Shown here: one piece after another, positions 37,995 through 47,678 of the stretch
How positions within the stretch are numbered: position 1 is the first letter of the stretch
How the letters are laid out: each line of letters begins with the position of its first letter
Source of the DNA: Ornithinimicrobium humiphilum
Lineage (GTDB): Bacteria; Actinomycetota; Actinomycetes; Actinomycetales; Dermatophilaceae
DNA: 64,000 bases
Assembly: GCF_006716885.1 (NCBI RefSeq)
Contig: NZ_VFPU01000001.1
Span: 868,001-932,000, forward strand
Direction of reading: 5' to 3'
Translations under genes and position numbers: made by a program
The notes under the pieces: generated by a model
Databases searched by the model: none
What the model saw: the letters and a program-made list of their open reading frames with translations, nothing else
What the model was told of the DNA's origin: nothing

Positions 37995-38231
37995 TCAGCG
38001 CGGCTCGGGGGTGTCGTCCGCCGACCCGGTGGCGTGGATCTGCTCGGCCGTCTCGCGGAGATCGGCGTCGTCGACCTCGATCCCGGCCTTCTCCATACCC
38101 TCGGCGAGCTCCTCGCGGACGGTCTCCTCCTCGGCGCCGTCCTGCCAGGACTCCACCCGCTGCACCACGTGCTCGGCGGCCTCCTGCTTGGCCTGCTGGA
38201 CCTCGTTGCTGTCGTGCTCGCTCTGGCTCAT
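37995..38231 (-). CDS. Small acidic hypothetical protein
   Basis: 78 residues, rich in Glu, Asp and Gln, predicted mostly helical with a coiled-coil-like middle (QQAKQEAAEHVVQRVESW) and no membrane segment. The ATG is preceded by GGAG, and a TACGGT -10-like box (38238-38243) lies 6 nt before the start. I do not recognise the family. It may be cotranscribed with the PduO-type gene, which starts 80 nt downstream. Confidence 0.65.
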   Translation of the reverse strand: MSQSEHDSNEVQQAKQEAAEHVVQRVESWQDGAEEETVREELAEGMEKAGIEVDDADLRETAEQIHATGSADDTPEPR

Positions 38232-38285
38232 CGCTCCACCGTAGGCAGCGGTGCGCCGCCGCGCGTGCCGGAGCGACCCGACCGC

Positions 38286-39812
38286 TCAGGTGACGAGCGT
38301 GGCCGCCGCCCGGCGCGGGTCGGCGCCCGCCTCCAGGGTGCCGTCGGGGCGCAGCAGGGCGCCCCCGACGCCGCCGAAGTACATCGACTGCGGCGGGTGC
38401 TCGTGCCGGGGGAGGCCGGCGGCGTCCAGGCTCGCGGCGAGGACCTCGTCCTGCTCGTGCTCGATCCGGTCGGTGCCGTCCTCCAGCCGCCGCGGGTGCA
38501 TCCGTGGCCGGTCGATGGCGGTCTGCAGGCTCTCGCCGTGCCGGGCGACGTGGATGATGACCTGCGCCAGCGCCGTCGTGATGCGGTCGGCGCCCGGGGT
38601 GCCGATGGCCAGCACCGTGCCGTCCTCGAGGCGCGCGGTGGTGGGGGCCATGTTGGACGCCAGGCGGGTGCCCGGCGCGAGCGCGTGCAGCCCCAGACGG
38701 TTGAGCTCCAGCTCGCCGAGCGCGTTGTTGGCGGTCAGGCCGGTGCCGGCGATGGTCATGCCCGACCCGTAGCCCGCCGAGGCGGTGAGCGCGCACGCCA
38801 TGCCCGACTCGTCGACGACCGAGACGTGCGCGGTCGACGCGGACGTGGGCAGGCCCGTGGCGCCGATGGTGTGGAGGGTGTCGAGCAGCTCGGCACCCGC
38901 CGCGGCGAGATCGGCGGCCGTGTCGATCCGGTCCAGGCGGATGTCGAGCACGTCCTTCATCACGGTCGCCGCGCGCGCCGGGGTGATCTCGCTGTCGCTG
39001 GCGTGCAGCAGCCGCAGGATGGCCGTGAGCACCGGTCCACCGATCGACGGCGGCGGGTTGCAGGCGAGGTCCCAGTGCCCCAGGCGGCTGCGGAGGGCGG
39101 GACGCGCCACCGCCCGGTATGCCGTGAGGTCGGTCGCGCCGAGCAGGCCGCCGCGCTCGCGCATGTCCTCGACGATGCGACGGGCGATGTCGCCGGTGTA
39201 GACGGTCTGCCACCCCTCGGCGCCGATCTGCTCCAGGGAGGAGGCGAGGGCCTCGTCGCGGACCGGGTGCCCGACCTCGGGGGCGGCGCCGTCGACGGTG
39301 AGCAGGGCGCGGGTGGCCGGGTCCCAGGCCAGGATCGTGTCGGCGACGAGCACGAGGTAGGACTGCGCGGTGCGGCTCAGCGCGAAGCCGGCGCGCGCCG
39401 TGTCGGCGGCCGGCTGCAGCAGGGCGGACCAGGGCGCCGCGCCGTAGCGCTCGTGCGCCATGCCCATCCCGGCGAACATGCCCGGCGTCGCGACCGAGCC
39501 GGGGCCGACGTAGGTCGTCATGCCGCCGCCGTAGTCGGAGCGCACCTCGATCAGCCCGGCGCCGAAGCGCTCCCCGGGCTGGTCACGCCCGGGCATCTCG
39601 ACGTTGGCGTCGATCACGACCGGGTCGCCGTCGACGGGCCAGACGTTGAGGTAGCAGCCACCCAGCGGCGCCACGATGCCCGGTTCGGTGATCGTCGCGC
39701 TGACCATCGCGGCGATGGCGGCGTCCACGGCCGTGCCGCCCGCGGCCAGCGCCTGCTCGGCCGCGCTCGTGGCGTGGGCGTTCGGGGCGGCGATCGCGGC
39801 GCGACGGACCAT
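38286..39812 (-). CDS. Gamma-glutamyltransferase family protein
   Basis: 508 residues. It has the N-terminal nucleophile hydrolase fold: large-subunit features include PNAHATSAAEQALAAGGTAVDAAIA and PGIVAPLGGCYLNVW. The autoprocessing site, just before the Thr of STAHVSVVDESG, would make the nucleophile; GGTs usually have TTH here. There is no signal peptide, so it should be cytoplasmic. Family members hydrolyse gamma-glutamyl amides or act as cephalosporin/oxamate-type hydrolases. It lies 52 nt downstream of nucS on the same strand. Confidence 0.85.
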   Translation of the reverse strand: MVRRAAIAAPNAHATSAAEQALAAGGTAVDAAIAAMVSATITEPGIVAPLGGCYLNVWPVDGDPVVIDANVEMPGRDQPGERFGAGLIEVRSDYGGGMTTYVGPGSVATPGMFAGMGMAHERYGAAPWSALLQPAADTARAGFALSRTAQSYLVLVADTILAWDPATRALLTVDGAAPEVGHPVRDEALASSLEQIGAEGWQTVYTGDIARRIVEDMRERGGLLGATDLTAYRAVARPALRSRLGHWDLACNPPPSIGGPVLTAILRLLHASDSEITPARAATVMKDVLDIRLDRIDTAADLAAAGAELLDTLHTIGATGLPTSASTAHVSVVDESGMACALTASAGYGSGMTIAGTGLTANNALGELELNRLGLHALAPGTRLASNMAPTTARLEDGTVLAIGTPGADRITTALAQVIIHVARHGESLQTAIDRPRMHPRRLEDGTDRIEHEQDEVLAASLDAAGLPRHEHPPQSMYFGGVGGALLRPDGTLEAGADPRRAAATLVT

Positions 39813-39864
39813 GTCCCCATCCTGCCCCAGAGCCCGTGCCGCTGTCCCGGGCGAGCGGAGGCTC

Positions 39865-40560
39865 CTAGAAGAGGCGGGACTCCGCGTCGTCGCGACCCCG
39901 CAGCGCCTCGTAGTCGAGCGTCACGCAGCGGATGCCGCGGTCGGTCGCCAGCACCCGCGCCTGCGGCTTGATGACCTGGGCGGCGAAGACGCCCTGGACG
40001 GGCGCCAGGTGGGGGTCGCGGTTGAGCAGCTCGAGATAGCGCGTCAGCTGCTCGACGCCGTCGATGTCCCCGCGGCGCTTGATCTCGACGGCGACGGTCG
40101 CCCCGGTGGCGTCCTTGCACAGGATGTCGACCGGGCCGATGGCCGTGGGGTACTCGCGGCGCAGCAGGGTGTAGCCCTCGCCGAGGGTGGAGATGTGCTC
40201 GGCCAGCAGCGCCTGGAGCTGCGCCTCGACGCCGTCCTTGACCAGGCCCGGGTCCACCCCGAGCTCGTGGGAGCTGTCGGAGAGCACCTCGTGCAGGCGG
40301 ATGCGGAGCAGGTCGTCGCGCTTGGCGTGCTGGACCAGCCAGACCGCCTCGACACCCTCCTGCCGCTCCATCTCGTCGGGCTCGACCTCGGCCATCGAGC
40401 ACGGCGGGGCCATCCAGTTCAGCGGCTTGTAGGAGCCGCCGTCGGAGTGGACCAGCACCGACCCGTCCGCCTTGACCATGAGGAGACGGGTCGCCAACGG
40501 CAGGTGGGCCTCCAGGGCCCCCTGGTAGTCGACGGAGCAGCGGGCGATCACGACACGCAC
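39865..40560 (-). CDS. nucS: Mismatch-specific endonuclease NucS (EndoMS)
   Basis: 231 residues. The start at GTG 40560 gives the family N-terminus [14 protein letters not shown] and places a -10 box 7 nt upstream. The N-terminal DNA-binding domain has [12 protein letters not shown]. The C-terminal RecB-like nuclease has [23 protein letters not shown] with the Asp and Glu-x-Lys metal/catalytic residues, and the chain ends in ESRLF, a beta-clamp-binding tail. NucS cuts both strands at mismatches and replaces MutS/MutL repair in actinobacteria. Confidence 0.96.
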   Translation of the reverse strand: MRVVIARCSVDYQGALEAHLPLATRLLMVKADGSVLVHSDGGSYKPLNWMAPPCSMAEVEPDEMERQEGVEAVWLVQHAKRDDLLRIRLHEVLSDSSHELGVDPGLVKDGVEAQLQALLAEHISTLGEGYTLLRREYPTAIGPVDILCKDATGATVAVEIKRRGDIDGVEQLTRYLELLNRDPHLAPVQGVFAAQVIKPQARVLATDRGIRCVTLDYEALRGRDDAESRLF

Positions 40561-40567
40561 GCGGGCC

Positions 40568-40573
40568 ACCCTA
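40568..40573 (-). promoter_or_regulatory. -10 box of nucS, leaderless
   Basis: TAGGGT on the minus strand ends 7 nt before the GTG at 40560, supporting that start. Confidence 0.45.
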
Positions 40574-40621
40574 ACCCCGGTGGGGGCCGGGCCCCGCGCC
40601 ACGGGCGGTGGGGCGGTCTGG

Positions 40622-40627
40622 CAGGAT
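40622..40627 (+). promoter_or_regulatory. -10-like box of the 3-hydroxyacyl-CoA dehydrogenase gene
   Basis: CAGGAT ends exactly 7 nt before the ATG at 40634, consistent with a leaderless transcript. Confidence 0.4.
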
Positions 40628-40633
40628 CGGGGC

Positions 40634-42316
40634 ATGCGTGAGATCAGCACCGTCGGCGTCATCGGACTGGGCACCATGGGTGCCGGCATCGTGGAGGTCT
40701 TCGCCCGCGGCGGCCTGACCGTCGTCGGCGTCGAGACCACGCAGGAGTTCGCCGACCGCGGTCGCGCGATCCTGCAGGCCTCCACCGACCGCGCCGTCGC
40801 CCGGGGCAAGCTCGACGAGGCCGGCCAGGCCGAGATCCTGGGCCGGATCACCATCAGCACCGACCTGAACGACCTCGCAGAGGCGGACCTCGTCGTCGAG
40901 GCCGTGCCGGAGGTCATGTCGATCAAGCACGACGTCTTCGGCACGCTCGACGGCATCGTCGCGCAGGACGCCGTCCTGGCCTCCAACACCTCCAGCCTGT
41001 CGATCACCGAGATCGCCGCCGGCACCGCCCACCCGGAGCGCGTCGTCGGCATGCACTTCTTCAACCCGGCCCCGGTGCTCAAGCTGGTCGAGGTCATCAC
41101 CACGGTGCGCAGCGACCAGGCCGTCGTCGACGGCGTCGTCGAGCTCTCGCGCCGCCTGGGCAAGAAGCCCGTGGTCGTCGGCGACCGCGCCGGCTTCGTC
41201 GCCAACTACCTCCTCTTCGGCTACTTCACCTCCGCGCTGCGGATGCTCGAGCAGGGCCACGTCTCCCGCGAGGACCTCGACACCGCGATGCGTGTCGGCG
41301 CCGGCCTGCCGATGGGTCCCCTCACCCTCGTCGACCTCGTCGGTCTCGACGTCTGCCACCACATCGGCGAGGTCATCTACGGCCACACCCGCTCGCCGAT
41401 GCACGCCCCGAGCGCGATGCTCGGCCGGATGGTCACCGCCGGCCTGCTCGGTCGCAAGAGCGGCCGCGGCTTCTACACCTACGCCAAGCCGGGCAGCGGC
41501 CAGGTCGTGCCCGACGAGCTCACCCCGGCCGAGGCCGCCCCGTCCGGGGTCACCTCCGTGGGTGTCGTCGGCGACGGCGCGCTCGCCGAGGAGCTCGTCG
41601 AGCGTCTGGAGAACGGCGGGTATGCCGTGGTCCACGTCTCCGAGGCCGACGACTCCGACGCGCTCGCGGCCCTGGCCGGCGTCGGCGTCGTCATCGAGGC
41701 GCAGGACCTCGAGGCCGAGGTCGACCTCGACGACCTCGAGGACGACGACGAGCTCGAGATCCCCGGCCGCGACATCGACGACCTCTTCGCCGAGCTCGGC
41801 GAGATCACCGGCCCCGACACGGTCCTGGCCACCGTCAACAGCGCGGCGGCGGTCGCCCTGGGCGCGCTGTCCGGCCGCCCGGAGCGCACCCTGGTGATGC
41901 GCGTGCACGCCCCCACCGGCAACGGCCAGGTCATCGAGATCGGCCGCACGACCGCGACCGACGACGCGGCGGTCGCCGTGCTGCGCGAGCTGGTCACCAA
42001 GGTCGGCGCCGAGCCGGTGGTCTGCCGCGACCGCGCCGGCCTCGTCGTCGACGCCCTGCTCGTGCCGCACCTCAACGACGCCGTCCGGATGCTCGACGAG
42101 GGCTACGCCGACGTCGAGGACATCGACACCGCGCTGCAGTACGGCCTGGGCTACCCGGCCGGCCCGTTCGCGATGATCGACGCGATCGGCGCCGACGAGG
42201 TGCTGGCGGTGTGCGAGGAGCTGTCCTCGGGCAGCGCGGGCCTGCCGCGCGAGGCGGTCGAGCCGTCCCCGCTGCTGGTCGAGCACGTCATCCTGGACCG
42301 GCCCTTCACCTCCTGA
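40634..42316 (+). CDS. Tandem 3-hydroxyacyl-CoA (3-hydroxybutyryl-CoA) dehydrogenase
   Basis: 560 residues. Residues 1-290 are a complete enzyme: [19 protein letters not shown] for [14 protein letters not shown], catalytic His in [17 protein letters not shown], and the dimerisation domain [11 protein letters not shown]. After an acidic linker, residues about 305-560 repeat the fold but with a degraded nucleotide loop ([11 protein letters not shown]) and [15 protein letters not shown], where the catalytic His position is Arg; the second dimerisation domain ([25 protein letters not shown]) is well kept. The second half thus looks structural. It should oxidise (S)-3-hydroxybutyryl-CoA or work in reverse. 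The divergent neighbour is nucS. Confidence 0.93.
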   Translation: MREISTVGVIGLGTMGAGIVEVFARGGLTVVGVETTQEFADRGRAILQASTDRAVARGKLDEAGQAEILGRITISTDLNDLAEADLVVEAVPEVMSIKHDVFGTLDGIVAQDAVLASNTSSLSITEIAAGTAHPERVVGMHFFNPAPVLKLVEVITTVRSDQAVVDGVVELSRRLGKKPVVVGDRAGFVANYLLFGYFTSALRMLEQGHVSREDLDTAMRVGAGLPMGPLTLVDLVGLDVCHHIGEVIYGHTRSPMHAPSAMLGRMVTAGLLGRKSGRGFYTYAKPGSGQVVPDELTPAEAAPSGVTSVGVVGDGALAEELVERLENGGYAVVHVSEADDSDALAALAGVGVVIEAQDLEAEVDLDDLEDDDELEIPGRDIDDLFAELGEITGPDTVLATVNSAAAVALGALSGRPERTLVMRVHAPTGNGQVIEIGRTTATDDAAVAVLRELVTKVGAEPVVCRDRAGLVVDALLVPHLNDAVRMLDEGYADVEDIDTALQYGLGYPAGPFAMIDAIGADEVLAVCEELSSGSAGLPREAVEPSPLLVEHVILDRPFTS

Positions 42317-42324
42317 CGGTCCCC

Positions 42325-42651
42325 GTGGGACGTTCCAACCGTCCCCGGCGCTCGGGCCGGCCGGTCCGGGGGAAGGGGGCGTCAGGCGGCCCACCCCCGC
42401 TGCGGCGCGACCCCGGCGCACCCGTCGAGGTGCGCTGGGCCGGGCAGGTGTGGGCGGCGCGCCAGGTGCGCCCGAACGACACGGGCCGGGTCTACCGGTG
42501 CCCGGGCTGCCAGGGCGAGGTGGGCGCCGACGTGGCGCACACCGTCGTCTGGCCCGCCGACGCGATGCACCAGGTCGACAACCGGCGCCACTGGCACACG
42601 GTCTGCTGGGCCGCGCGCGAGCGGCGCCGGCCCGGCGGCTCGTGGGCCTGA
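42325..42651 (+). CDS. Small basic protein with zinc-ribbon-like CPGC motif
   Basis: 108 residues from the GTG at 42325, 8 nt after the dehydrogenase stop. The N-terminal half is Arg/Pro/Gly-rich. The C-terminal half has VYRCPGCQGEVGADVAHTV and RRHWHTVCW, a Cys/His set suggesting zinc. I recall similar small proteins next to acyl-CoA genes in many actinobacteria, usually annotated as hypothetical. The start is uncertain because no strong ribosome site is visible. Confidence 0.72.
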   Translation: MGRSNRPRRSGRPVRGKGASGGPPPLRRDPGAPVEVRWAGQVWAARQVRPNDTGRVYRCPGCQGEVGADVAHTVVWPADAMHQVDNRRHWHTVCWAARERRRPGGSWA

Positions 42652-42688
42652 CGGCCACACGGCCCCACGGCGCGGAGGAGGAGCAGGC

Positions 42689-44179
42689 CTAGAGCCGCTC
42701 CTGCCGCGGCACCAGCACCTCGTGGTAGATGAGGAGCAGGCCGGCCGCGACCGGGATGGCGATGAGCGCGCCGAGCACGCCGAGCAGCGTGCCGCCCATG
42801 AGCACGGCGACCACGGTCACCGCCCCCGGCACCGAGACCGTCCGCCGCATGATGTTGGGCACGATGACGTAGTTCTCGAACTGCTGGTAGATGACGTAGT
42901 AGACGAGCACGATGAGCGCCGTCGTCGGGCTCACCGTCAGCGCCGCGAGCGCGACCACGAGCGCGCCCATCGTGGCACCGACCAGCGGGATGAGGCCCAG
43001 CAGACCGACGAGCACCGCGAGCGTCTCGGGGAAGGGGACGCCGAGGATCCGCATCATCACCCAGGAGCAGATGGCGTTGATCGTCGCGACCGCGGTCTGG
43101 CCGAGGGCGTAGCCCCCGACCCGCCGCATGATCTCCTCGGCGATGGCGCTCACCCGGTCGCGGCGGCTGCGCGGGAGCAGGTGGTAGGCCGCGTCCTTGG
43201 CCCGCGGGAGCGTGACCAGCAGGTAGAGGGTGAGGATGACGGACGTCAGGACGCCCACCAGGCTCCCGGCGACCCAGCCCGCGGCACCGAGGACGCCGCC
43301 GAAGATCGTCGAGATCGTGGCGCCGTCGGTGGCGAGCCGCTCGACCTCGGCGGTGATCCGCTCGGTGACGCCGTACTGCGCGTCGAGGTCGGCGATCCAC
43401 GGGTCGTCGGCGAGCTGCTGGACCAGCTCCGGGGCCCGGTCGACGAGCGTGGCGGCCTGCGAGGCGATGGGCGGGACCACGAGCATCCCGATGGCCGTGA
43501 GGACCCCGACCAGGCCGAGGAAGACGACCACGACCGCGCCCGGTCTGCCGAAGCCGCGCCGGGCCAGCCACTGCACCACGGGCTCCAGCGCCAGCGTGGC
43601 GAAGAGGGCGACGAGCAGGAAGGTGAAGACCGACGTCAGGCGGGTGAGGTTCTGGACCAGCACCCAGGCCAGCAGCGCCCCGAGCGCGAAGCTGAAGCCG
43701 ACGTAGAAGGGCGAGGACGCGAACCACGGAGCCCGGGCGGCCGGCTGGTCGAGGGGCTGTCCTGCCGGGGCGTTCGCGGGCGGGGTGGCCCGCACCTGCT
43801 CGCGCAGCTCCCGCTGCAGCCGGTTGCTCTCGGCGAGCAGCGTGAGCTGGCGCTCGCGGTAGTCCTGCCAGCGCTGGACCGCCGCGCGGCCCGCGCGGGC
43901 GCCGCGGACGGGGGAGAGGCGGCCCCACCTGCCCCCCGCCGCCAGCTCCTCGGACGCGTCGTCGGCCGCCCCGGTCCCGGGCTCGGCGTGGGCGCCGCGC
44001 GACCCGGCCGGCGCGGGGCCGGTCCCCCCGGTCGGCGGACCGTCGGTGACGGGCGCGCCCGGCTCCTGCGAGGCCGCGGGCTCGTGCGGCCCGTCGGCAC
44101 CCGCCGCGGGCCCGACCCCGGCGCCCTCGCCCGCGCCGGGCCCGGCCGGGCTGGCCCGGCCGACGTCGGAGGAGGTCAC
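42689..44179 (-). CDS. AI-2E family transporter
   Basis: 496 residues. The first 150 residues are Gly/Pro/Ala-rich and hydrophilic. Then come about eight membrane helices in the TqsA/PerM pattern, including the pair after FYVGFSFALGALLAWVLVQNL and the C-terminal GAVTVVAVLMGGTLLGVLGALIAIPVAAG (about residues 440-470). Family members export small molecules such as autoinducer-2 or act as Na+/H+ antiporters. The start overlaps the epimerase stop by four bases (ATGA). Confidence 0.88.
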   Translation of the reverse strand: MTSSDVGRASPAGPGAGEGAGVGPAAGADGPHEPAASQEPGAPVTDGPPTGGTGPAPAGSRGAHAEPGTGAADDASEELAAGGRWGRLSPVRGARAGRAAVQRWQDYRERQLTLLAESNRLQRELREQVRATPPANAPAGQPLDQPAARAPWFASSPFYVGFSFALGALLAWVLVQNLTRLTSVFTFLLVALFATLALEPVVQWLARRGFGRPGAVVVVFLGLVGVLTAIGMLVVPPIASQAATLVDRAPELVQQLADDPWIADLDAQYGVTERITAEVERLATDGATISTIFGGVLGAAGWVAGSLVGVLTSVILTLYLLVTLPRAKDAAYHLLPRSRRDRVSAIAEEIMRRVGGYALGQTAVATINAICSWVMMRILGVPFPETLAVLVGLLGLIPLVGATMGALVVALAALTVSPTTALIVLVYYVIYQQFENYVIVPNIMRRTVSVPGAVTVVAVLMGGTLLGVLGALIAIPVAAGLLLIYHEVLVPRQERL

Positions 44180-44655
44180 TCGGCGGGCTCCACGAGCTCG
44201 ACGAGGACGCCGCCCGCGTCCTTGGGGTGGATGAAGTTGATGCGGGACCCGGCGGTGCCACGTCGGGGCTCGTCGTAGAGCAGGCGCAGGCCGCGGTCGC
44301 GCAGGACCTGCGAGGCCTTCTCGACGTCGGCCACGCGGTAGGCGAGCTGCTGCAGGCCGGGGCCGGAGCGGTCGATGAACCTGGCGATCGTCGACTCCGG
44401 GCCGGTCGGCGCCAGCAGCTGGAGCAGCGTGCGGCCCTCGCCGTCCTCGGGGCCCACCGCGACCATCGCCTCGCGCACCCCCTGCTCGGCGTTGACCTCC
44501 TCGTGGACGAGCCGGTTGCCGAGCACCTCGGTGTGGAAGGCGAGGGCGGCGTCGAGGTCGGGCACGGCGATGCCGACGTGGTCGACGCCGAGCAGCAGCG
44601 GCTGCAGGTCGTCGAGGACGGTGGACTCGGTGCCGGTGCCAGGGGTAGCGCTCAT
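44176..44655 (-). CDS. mce: Methylmalonyl-CoA epimerase
   Basis: 159 residues, vicinal-oxygen-chelate fold. Metal ligands lie in LGVDHVGIAVPDLDAALAF (His), GLQQLAYRVADVEKA (the typical His is replaced by Gln-Leu-Ala context here) and INFIHPKDAGGVLVELVEP (His and Glu). It interconverts R- and S-methylmalonyl-CoA in propionyl-CoA breakdown. It is the first gene of a two-gene operon with the AI-2E transporter. Confidence 0.93.
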   Translation of the reverse strand: MSATPGTGTESTVLDDLQPLLLGVDHVGIAVPDLDAALAFHTEVLGNRLVHEEVNAEQGVREAMVAVGPEDGEGRTLLQLLAPTGPESTIARFIDRSGPGLQQLAYRVADVEKASQVLRDRGLRLLYDEPRRGTAGSRINFIHPKDAGGVLVELVEPAE

Positions 44656-44661
44656 GCGGTC

Positions 44662-44667
44662 AGCCTA
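44662..44667 (-). promoter_or_regulatory. -10 box of mce, leaderless
   Basis: TAGGCT on the minus strand ends 7 nt before the A of the ATG at 44655. Confidence 0.45.
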
Positions 44668-44744
44668 GGGCCGATCCCCGACACCGCGGGAGTGGGGCCG
44701 CACGGTGTCGCCCGGGCACCGGAGGGCGGCCCCGGGCGCAGGTC

Positions 44745-44750
44745 TACAGT
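44745..44750 (+). promoter_or_regulatory. -10 box of the amidohydrolase gene
   Basis: TACAGT ends 8 nt before the ATG at 44758, consistent with a leaderless mRNA. Confidence 0.45.
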
Positions 44751-44757
44751 GCGCAGC

Positions 44758-46287
44758 ATGGCCGACCTGCTCGTGCGCGACGTGCGCCTGGTGCCCCTCG
44801 ACGACGCCCCCGGCGCATCCACCGAACCGGTCGACGTGCTCGTGCGGGACGGCGTGGTCACGGCGGTCGGGGACGAGGCGCAGGACCGGGCCGGGGCGAC
44901 CTCGGGCGGTGCCGTCCCGGAGCTCGACGGGCAGGGCCGCTGGGCGGTCCCAGGCCTGTGGGACCAGCACGTGCACATGACCCAGTGGGGCCTGGTGCGG
45001 GCCCGGCTCGACACGTCCGGCACCGCGTCGGCGCACGAGGTCCTCGACCGGGTCGCGGCCCGGCTGGCGGAGGGGGTCGGGGCGACCGGTGTCCTCGTCG
45101 GCTACGGCCACCGCAGCGGGCGCTGGCCGCAGCCCGCGACCGTGGCGGCGCTCGACGCCGTCGTCGGGGACGTGCCGGTGGCGCTCATCAGCGGCGACGC
45201 CCACCACGGCTGGCTCAGCTCGGCGGCCCTCCGGCTGCTCGGCGGCCCGCAGGTCGAGGGGGTCGTGTCCGAGGGGGAGTGGTTCCCTCTCTACGACCGG
45301 CTCCGCGAGCTGCCCGGCGCGTCCGAGGAGGCGGAGCACGCGGTGGCCGGTGCCGTCGCCGACGCCCTCGCGCGCGGGATCGTGGGCATCGTCGACCTGG
45401 AGTTCGGTCGGCCCTGGGAGCAGTGGCGTGCGCGGACAGCCGGGTCGACCCCGCCGCTGCGGGTGCGCACCGGCGTCTACCCCGAGGGGCTCGACGACGT
45501 GCTGGCCGCGGGGGCGCGCACCGGTGACCCGGTCCGGGCGACCGACGGCCTGGTGGCGCTGGGCCCGTTCAAGGTCATCACGGACGGCTCCCTCAACACC
45601 CGCACCGCCTGGTGCTGCCAGCCCTACGCCGACGCCGCGGAGCTGACGCACCCCAGCGGCGCCCCCAACGTGCCGGCCGACCAGCTCGTCGAGCTGCTGC
45701 GCCGGGCCACCGAGGGTGGGCTGCACGCCGCCCTCCACGCGATCGGCGACGCCGCGTGCGCGGCCGTGCTCGACGCCTTCGAGGCCACCGGGGCGACCGG
45801 CTCCGTCGAGCACGCCCAGCTGATCGACCTCGCCGACCTCCCGCGCTGGGCGCGGCTGCCGGTCCGGGCCAGCGTGCAGCCGGCCCACCTCCTCGACGAC
45901 CGCCCGGTCACGGAGCAGTGCTGGCCCGACCGCACCCACCGGTCGTTCGCGCTGCGGAGCATGCTCGACGCCGGCATCGAGCTGGCGCTCGGCTCCGACG
46001 CCCCGGTGGCGGCGCTCGACCCCTGGCTGGCGATGGCCACCGCCGTGCACCGCGGGCCCGTCGACGGACCGTCCTGGCATCCCGAGCAGCAGCTCTCGCC
46101 GCGCGAGGCGCTCGCCGCCTCGGTCGACGGCCGTCGGGTGGCACCGGGCGCGCCGGGCGACCTCGTGCTCCTCGACGTCGACCCGCTGGGACCGCCCGGC
46201 GCGGGCTCCGCGGAGCTGGCCTCGGTGCTGCTGGGCATGTCGGTCTCGGCCACCGTGCTGGACGGCTCGGTGGTGCACGGCGGCTGA
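44758..46287 (+). CDS. Amidohydrolase family protein (YtcJ-like)
   Basis: 509 residues. The metal-dependent hydrolase barrel begins after an N-terminal composite beta domain. The first metal motif is [11 protein letters not shown]; other ligands are in [26 protein letters not shown] and [13 protein letters not shown]. YtcJ-type proteins hydrolyse amides or formamides of unknown identity. No signal peptide is present. It stands alone, divergent from mce. Confidence 0.88.
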   Translation: MADLLVRDVRLVPLDDAPGASTEPVDVLVRDGVVTAVGDEAQDRAGATSGGAVPELDGQGRWAVPGLWDQHVHMTQWGLVRARLDTSGTASAHEVLDRVAARLAEGVGATGVLVGYGHRSGRWPQPATVAALDAVVGDVPVALISGDAHHGWLSSAALRLLGGPQVEGVVSEGEWFPLYDRLRELPGASEEAEHAVAGAVADALARGIVGIVDLEFGRPWEQWRARTAGSTPPLRVRTGVYPEGLDDVLAAGARTGDPVRATDGLVALGPFKVITDGSLNTRTAWCCQPYADAAELTHPSGAPNVPADQLVELLRRATEGGLHAALHAIGDAACAAVLDAFEATGATGSVEHAQLIDLADLPRWARLPVRASVQPAHLLDDRPVTEQCWPDRTHRSFALRSMLDAGIELALGSDAPVAALDPWLAMATAVHRGPVDGPSWHPEQQLSPREALAASVDGRRVAPGAPGDLVLLDVDPLGPPGAGSAELASVLLGMSVSATVLDGSVVHGG

Positions 46288-46344
46288 CGTGGGGGAAGCC
46301 GCGCGCCCCTCCCTCCCGTGGTCGGGAGCGCTCCGCAGCCGCAC

Positions 46345-46350
46345 TACGAT
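46345..46350 (+). promoter_or_regulatory. -10 box upstream of the thiolase gene
   Basis: TACGAT with a predicted leader of about 37 nt that contains the GGAGGA ribosome site. The -35 is weak. Confidence 0.4.
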
Positions 46351-46393
46351 GGCCGGAGAACCCCGCTCCCACCACTGCCGCTGGAGGACAGCC

Positions 46394-47599
46394 ATGAGCA
46401 CCGACCGCACCACCTCCGTCATCGTCGCCGGAGCCCGCACCCCGATGGGCAAGATGCTCGGGTCGCTGTCCGGGCTGAGCGCCGCCGACCTGGGTGGCGT
46501 CGCGATCAAGGGCGCCCTGGACAAGGCCGGGATCTCGGGCGACCAGGTCGACTACGTGATCATGGGCCAGGTCCTCACCGCCGGCGCCGGGCAGATCCCC
46601 GCCCGCCAGGCCGCCGTCAAGGGCGGCATCCCCATGGACGTCCCCGCGCTGACCATCAACAAGGTCTGCCTCTCGGGCATCAACGCCATCGCGCTCGCCG
46701 ACCAGCTCGTCCGCGCGGGCGAGGTCGAGATCGTCGTCGCCGGCGGCCAGGAGTCGATGAGCAACGCCCCGCACCTGCTCGAGAAGTCGCGCCAGGGCTA
46801 CAAGTACGGCGACGTCACGGTGCGCGACCACATGGCCTACGACGGCCTCTGGGACGCCTTCACCGACCAGGCCATGGGCAACCTCACCGAGGACGCCAAC
46901 GTCGCCGACCGCGCCTTCACCCGCGAGGAGCAGGACGCCTTCGCCGCGCGCAGCCACCAGCTGGCGGCCACGGCGTGGGAGCAGGGCCTGATGGACGACG
47001 AGGTCGTCCCGGTCGAGATCCCGCAGCGCAAGGGCGACCCGGTGGTCTTCCGCGCCGACGAGGGCATCCGCGCCCAGACGACCGTCGAGTCGCTCGCGGC
47101 GCTGCGCCCGGCGTTCCGCAAGGACGGCACGATCACGGCCGGCTCGGCCTCCCAGATCTCCGACGGCGCCGCCGCCGTCGTCGTCATGAGCAAGGCGAAG
47201 GCCGAGGAGCTCGGCCTGACCTGGATCGCCGAGATCGGCGCGCAGGGCATGGTCGCCGGCCCCGACTCCACCCTGCAGAGCCAGCCGTCCCGCGCCATCG
47301 CGGCCGCCTGCGCCAAGGAGGGCATCGCCCCCACCGACCTCGACCTCGTCGAGATCAACGAGGCCTTCGCGGCCGTGGGTCTGGCGTCCACCCGCGAGCT
47401 GGGCATCGACCCCGAGAAGGTCAACGTCAACGGCGGCGCGATCGCCATGGGGCACCCGATCGGCATGTCGGGCGCCCGCATCGTGCTGCACCTGGCGCTG
47501 GAGCTGCAGCGCCGTGGCGGCGGGGTCGGCGCGGCCGCCCTCTGCGGCGGCGGCGGTCAGGGCGACGCGCTGATCGTGCGGGTCCCGGCCCAGGCCTGA
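46394..47599 (+). CDS. Acetyl-CoA C-acetyltransferase (thiolase)
   Basis: 401 residues from ATG after GGAGGA. The acylated nucleophile is Cys92 in [13 protein letters not shown], the catalytic His is in [16 protein letters not shown], and the second Cys is in [12 protein letters not shown]. It makes or cleaves acetoacetyl-CoA, and so pairs functionally with the 3-hydroxybutyryl-CoA dehydrogenase at 40634. The TINKVC context is typical of biosynthetic/short-chain thiolases. A terminator follows. Confidence 0.95.
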   Translation: MSTDRTTSVIVAGARTPMGKMLGSLSGLSAADLGGVAIKGALDKAGISGDQVDYVIMGQVLTAGAGQIPARQAAVKGGIPMDVPALTINKVCLSGINAIALADQLVRAGEVEIVVAGGQESMSNAPHLLEKSRQGYKYGDVTVRDHMAYDGLWDAFTDQAMGNLTEDANVADRAFTREEQDAFAARSHQLAATAWEQGLMDDEVVPVEIPQRKGDPVVFRADEGIRAQTTVESLAALRPAFRKDGTITAGSASQISDGAAAVVVMSKAKAEELGLTWIAEIGAQGMVAGPDSTLQSQPSRAIAAACAKEGIAPTDLDLVEINEAFAAVGLASTRELGIDPEKVNVNGGAIAMGHPIGMSGARIVLHLALELQRRGGGVGAAALCGGGGQGDALIVRVPAQA

Positions 47600-47614
47600 G
47601 CAGGACGATCGTCG

Positions 47615-47644
47615 CGCGGCGGCCGGGTGCGCCCGGCCGCCGCG
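47615..47644 (+). terminator. Terminator after the thiolase gene
   Basis: A 13-bp perfect stem (47615-47627 with 47632-47644) and a TGCG tetraloop begin 16 nt after the stop. Confidence 0.78.
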
Positions 47645-47678
47645 TCGCACGTCGAGCAGAGACGAGGTCGAGGTAGCG

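Noticed and set aside
39865..41205. Long NucS form reaching back to 41205
   Set aside because: The extension is antisense to the hydroxyacyl-CoA dehydrogenase; the NucS N-terminus begins at 40560 beside a -10 box.
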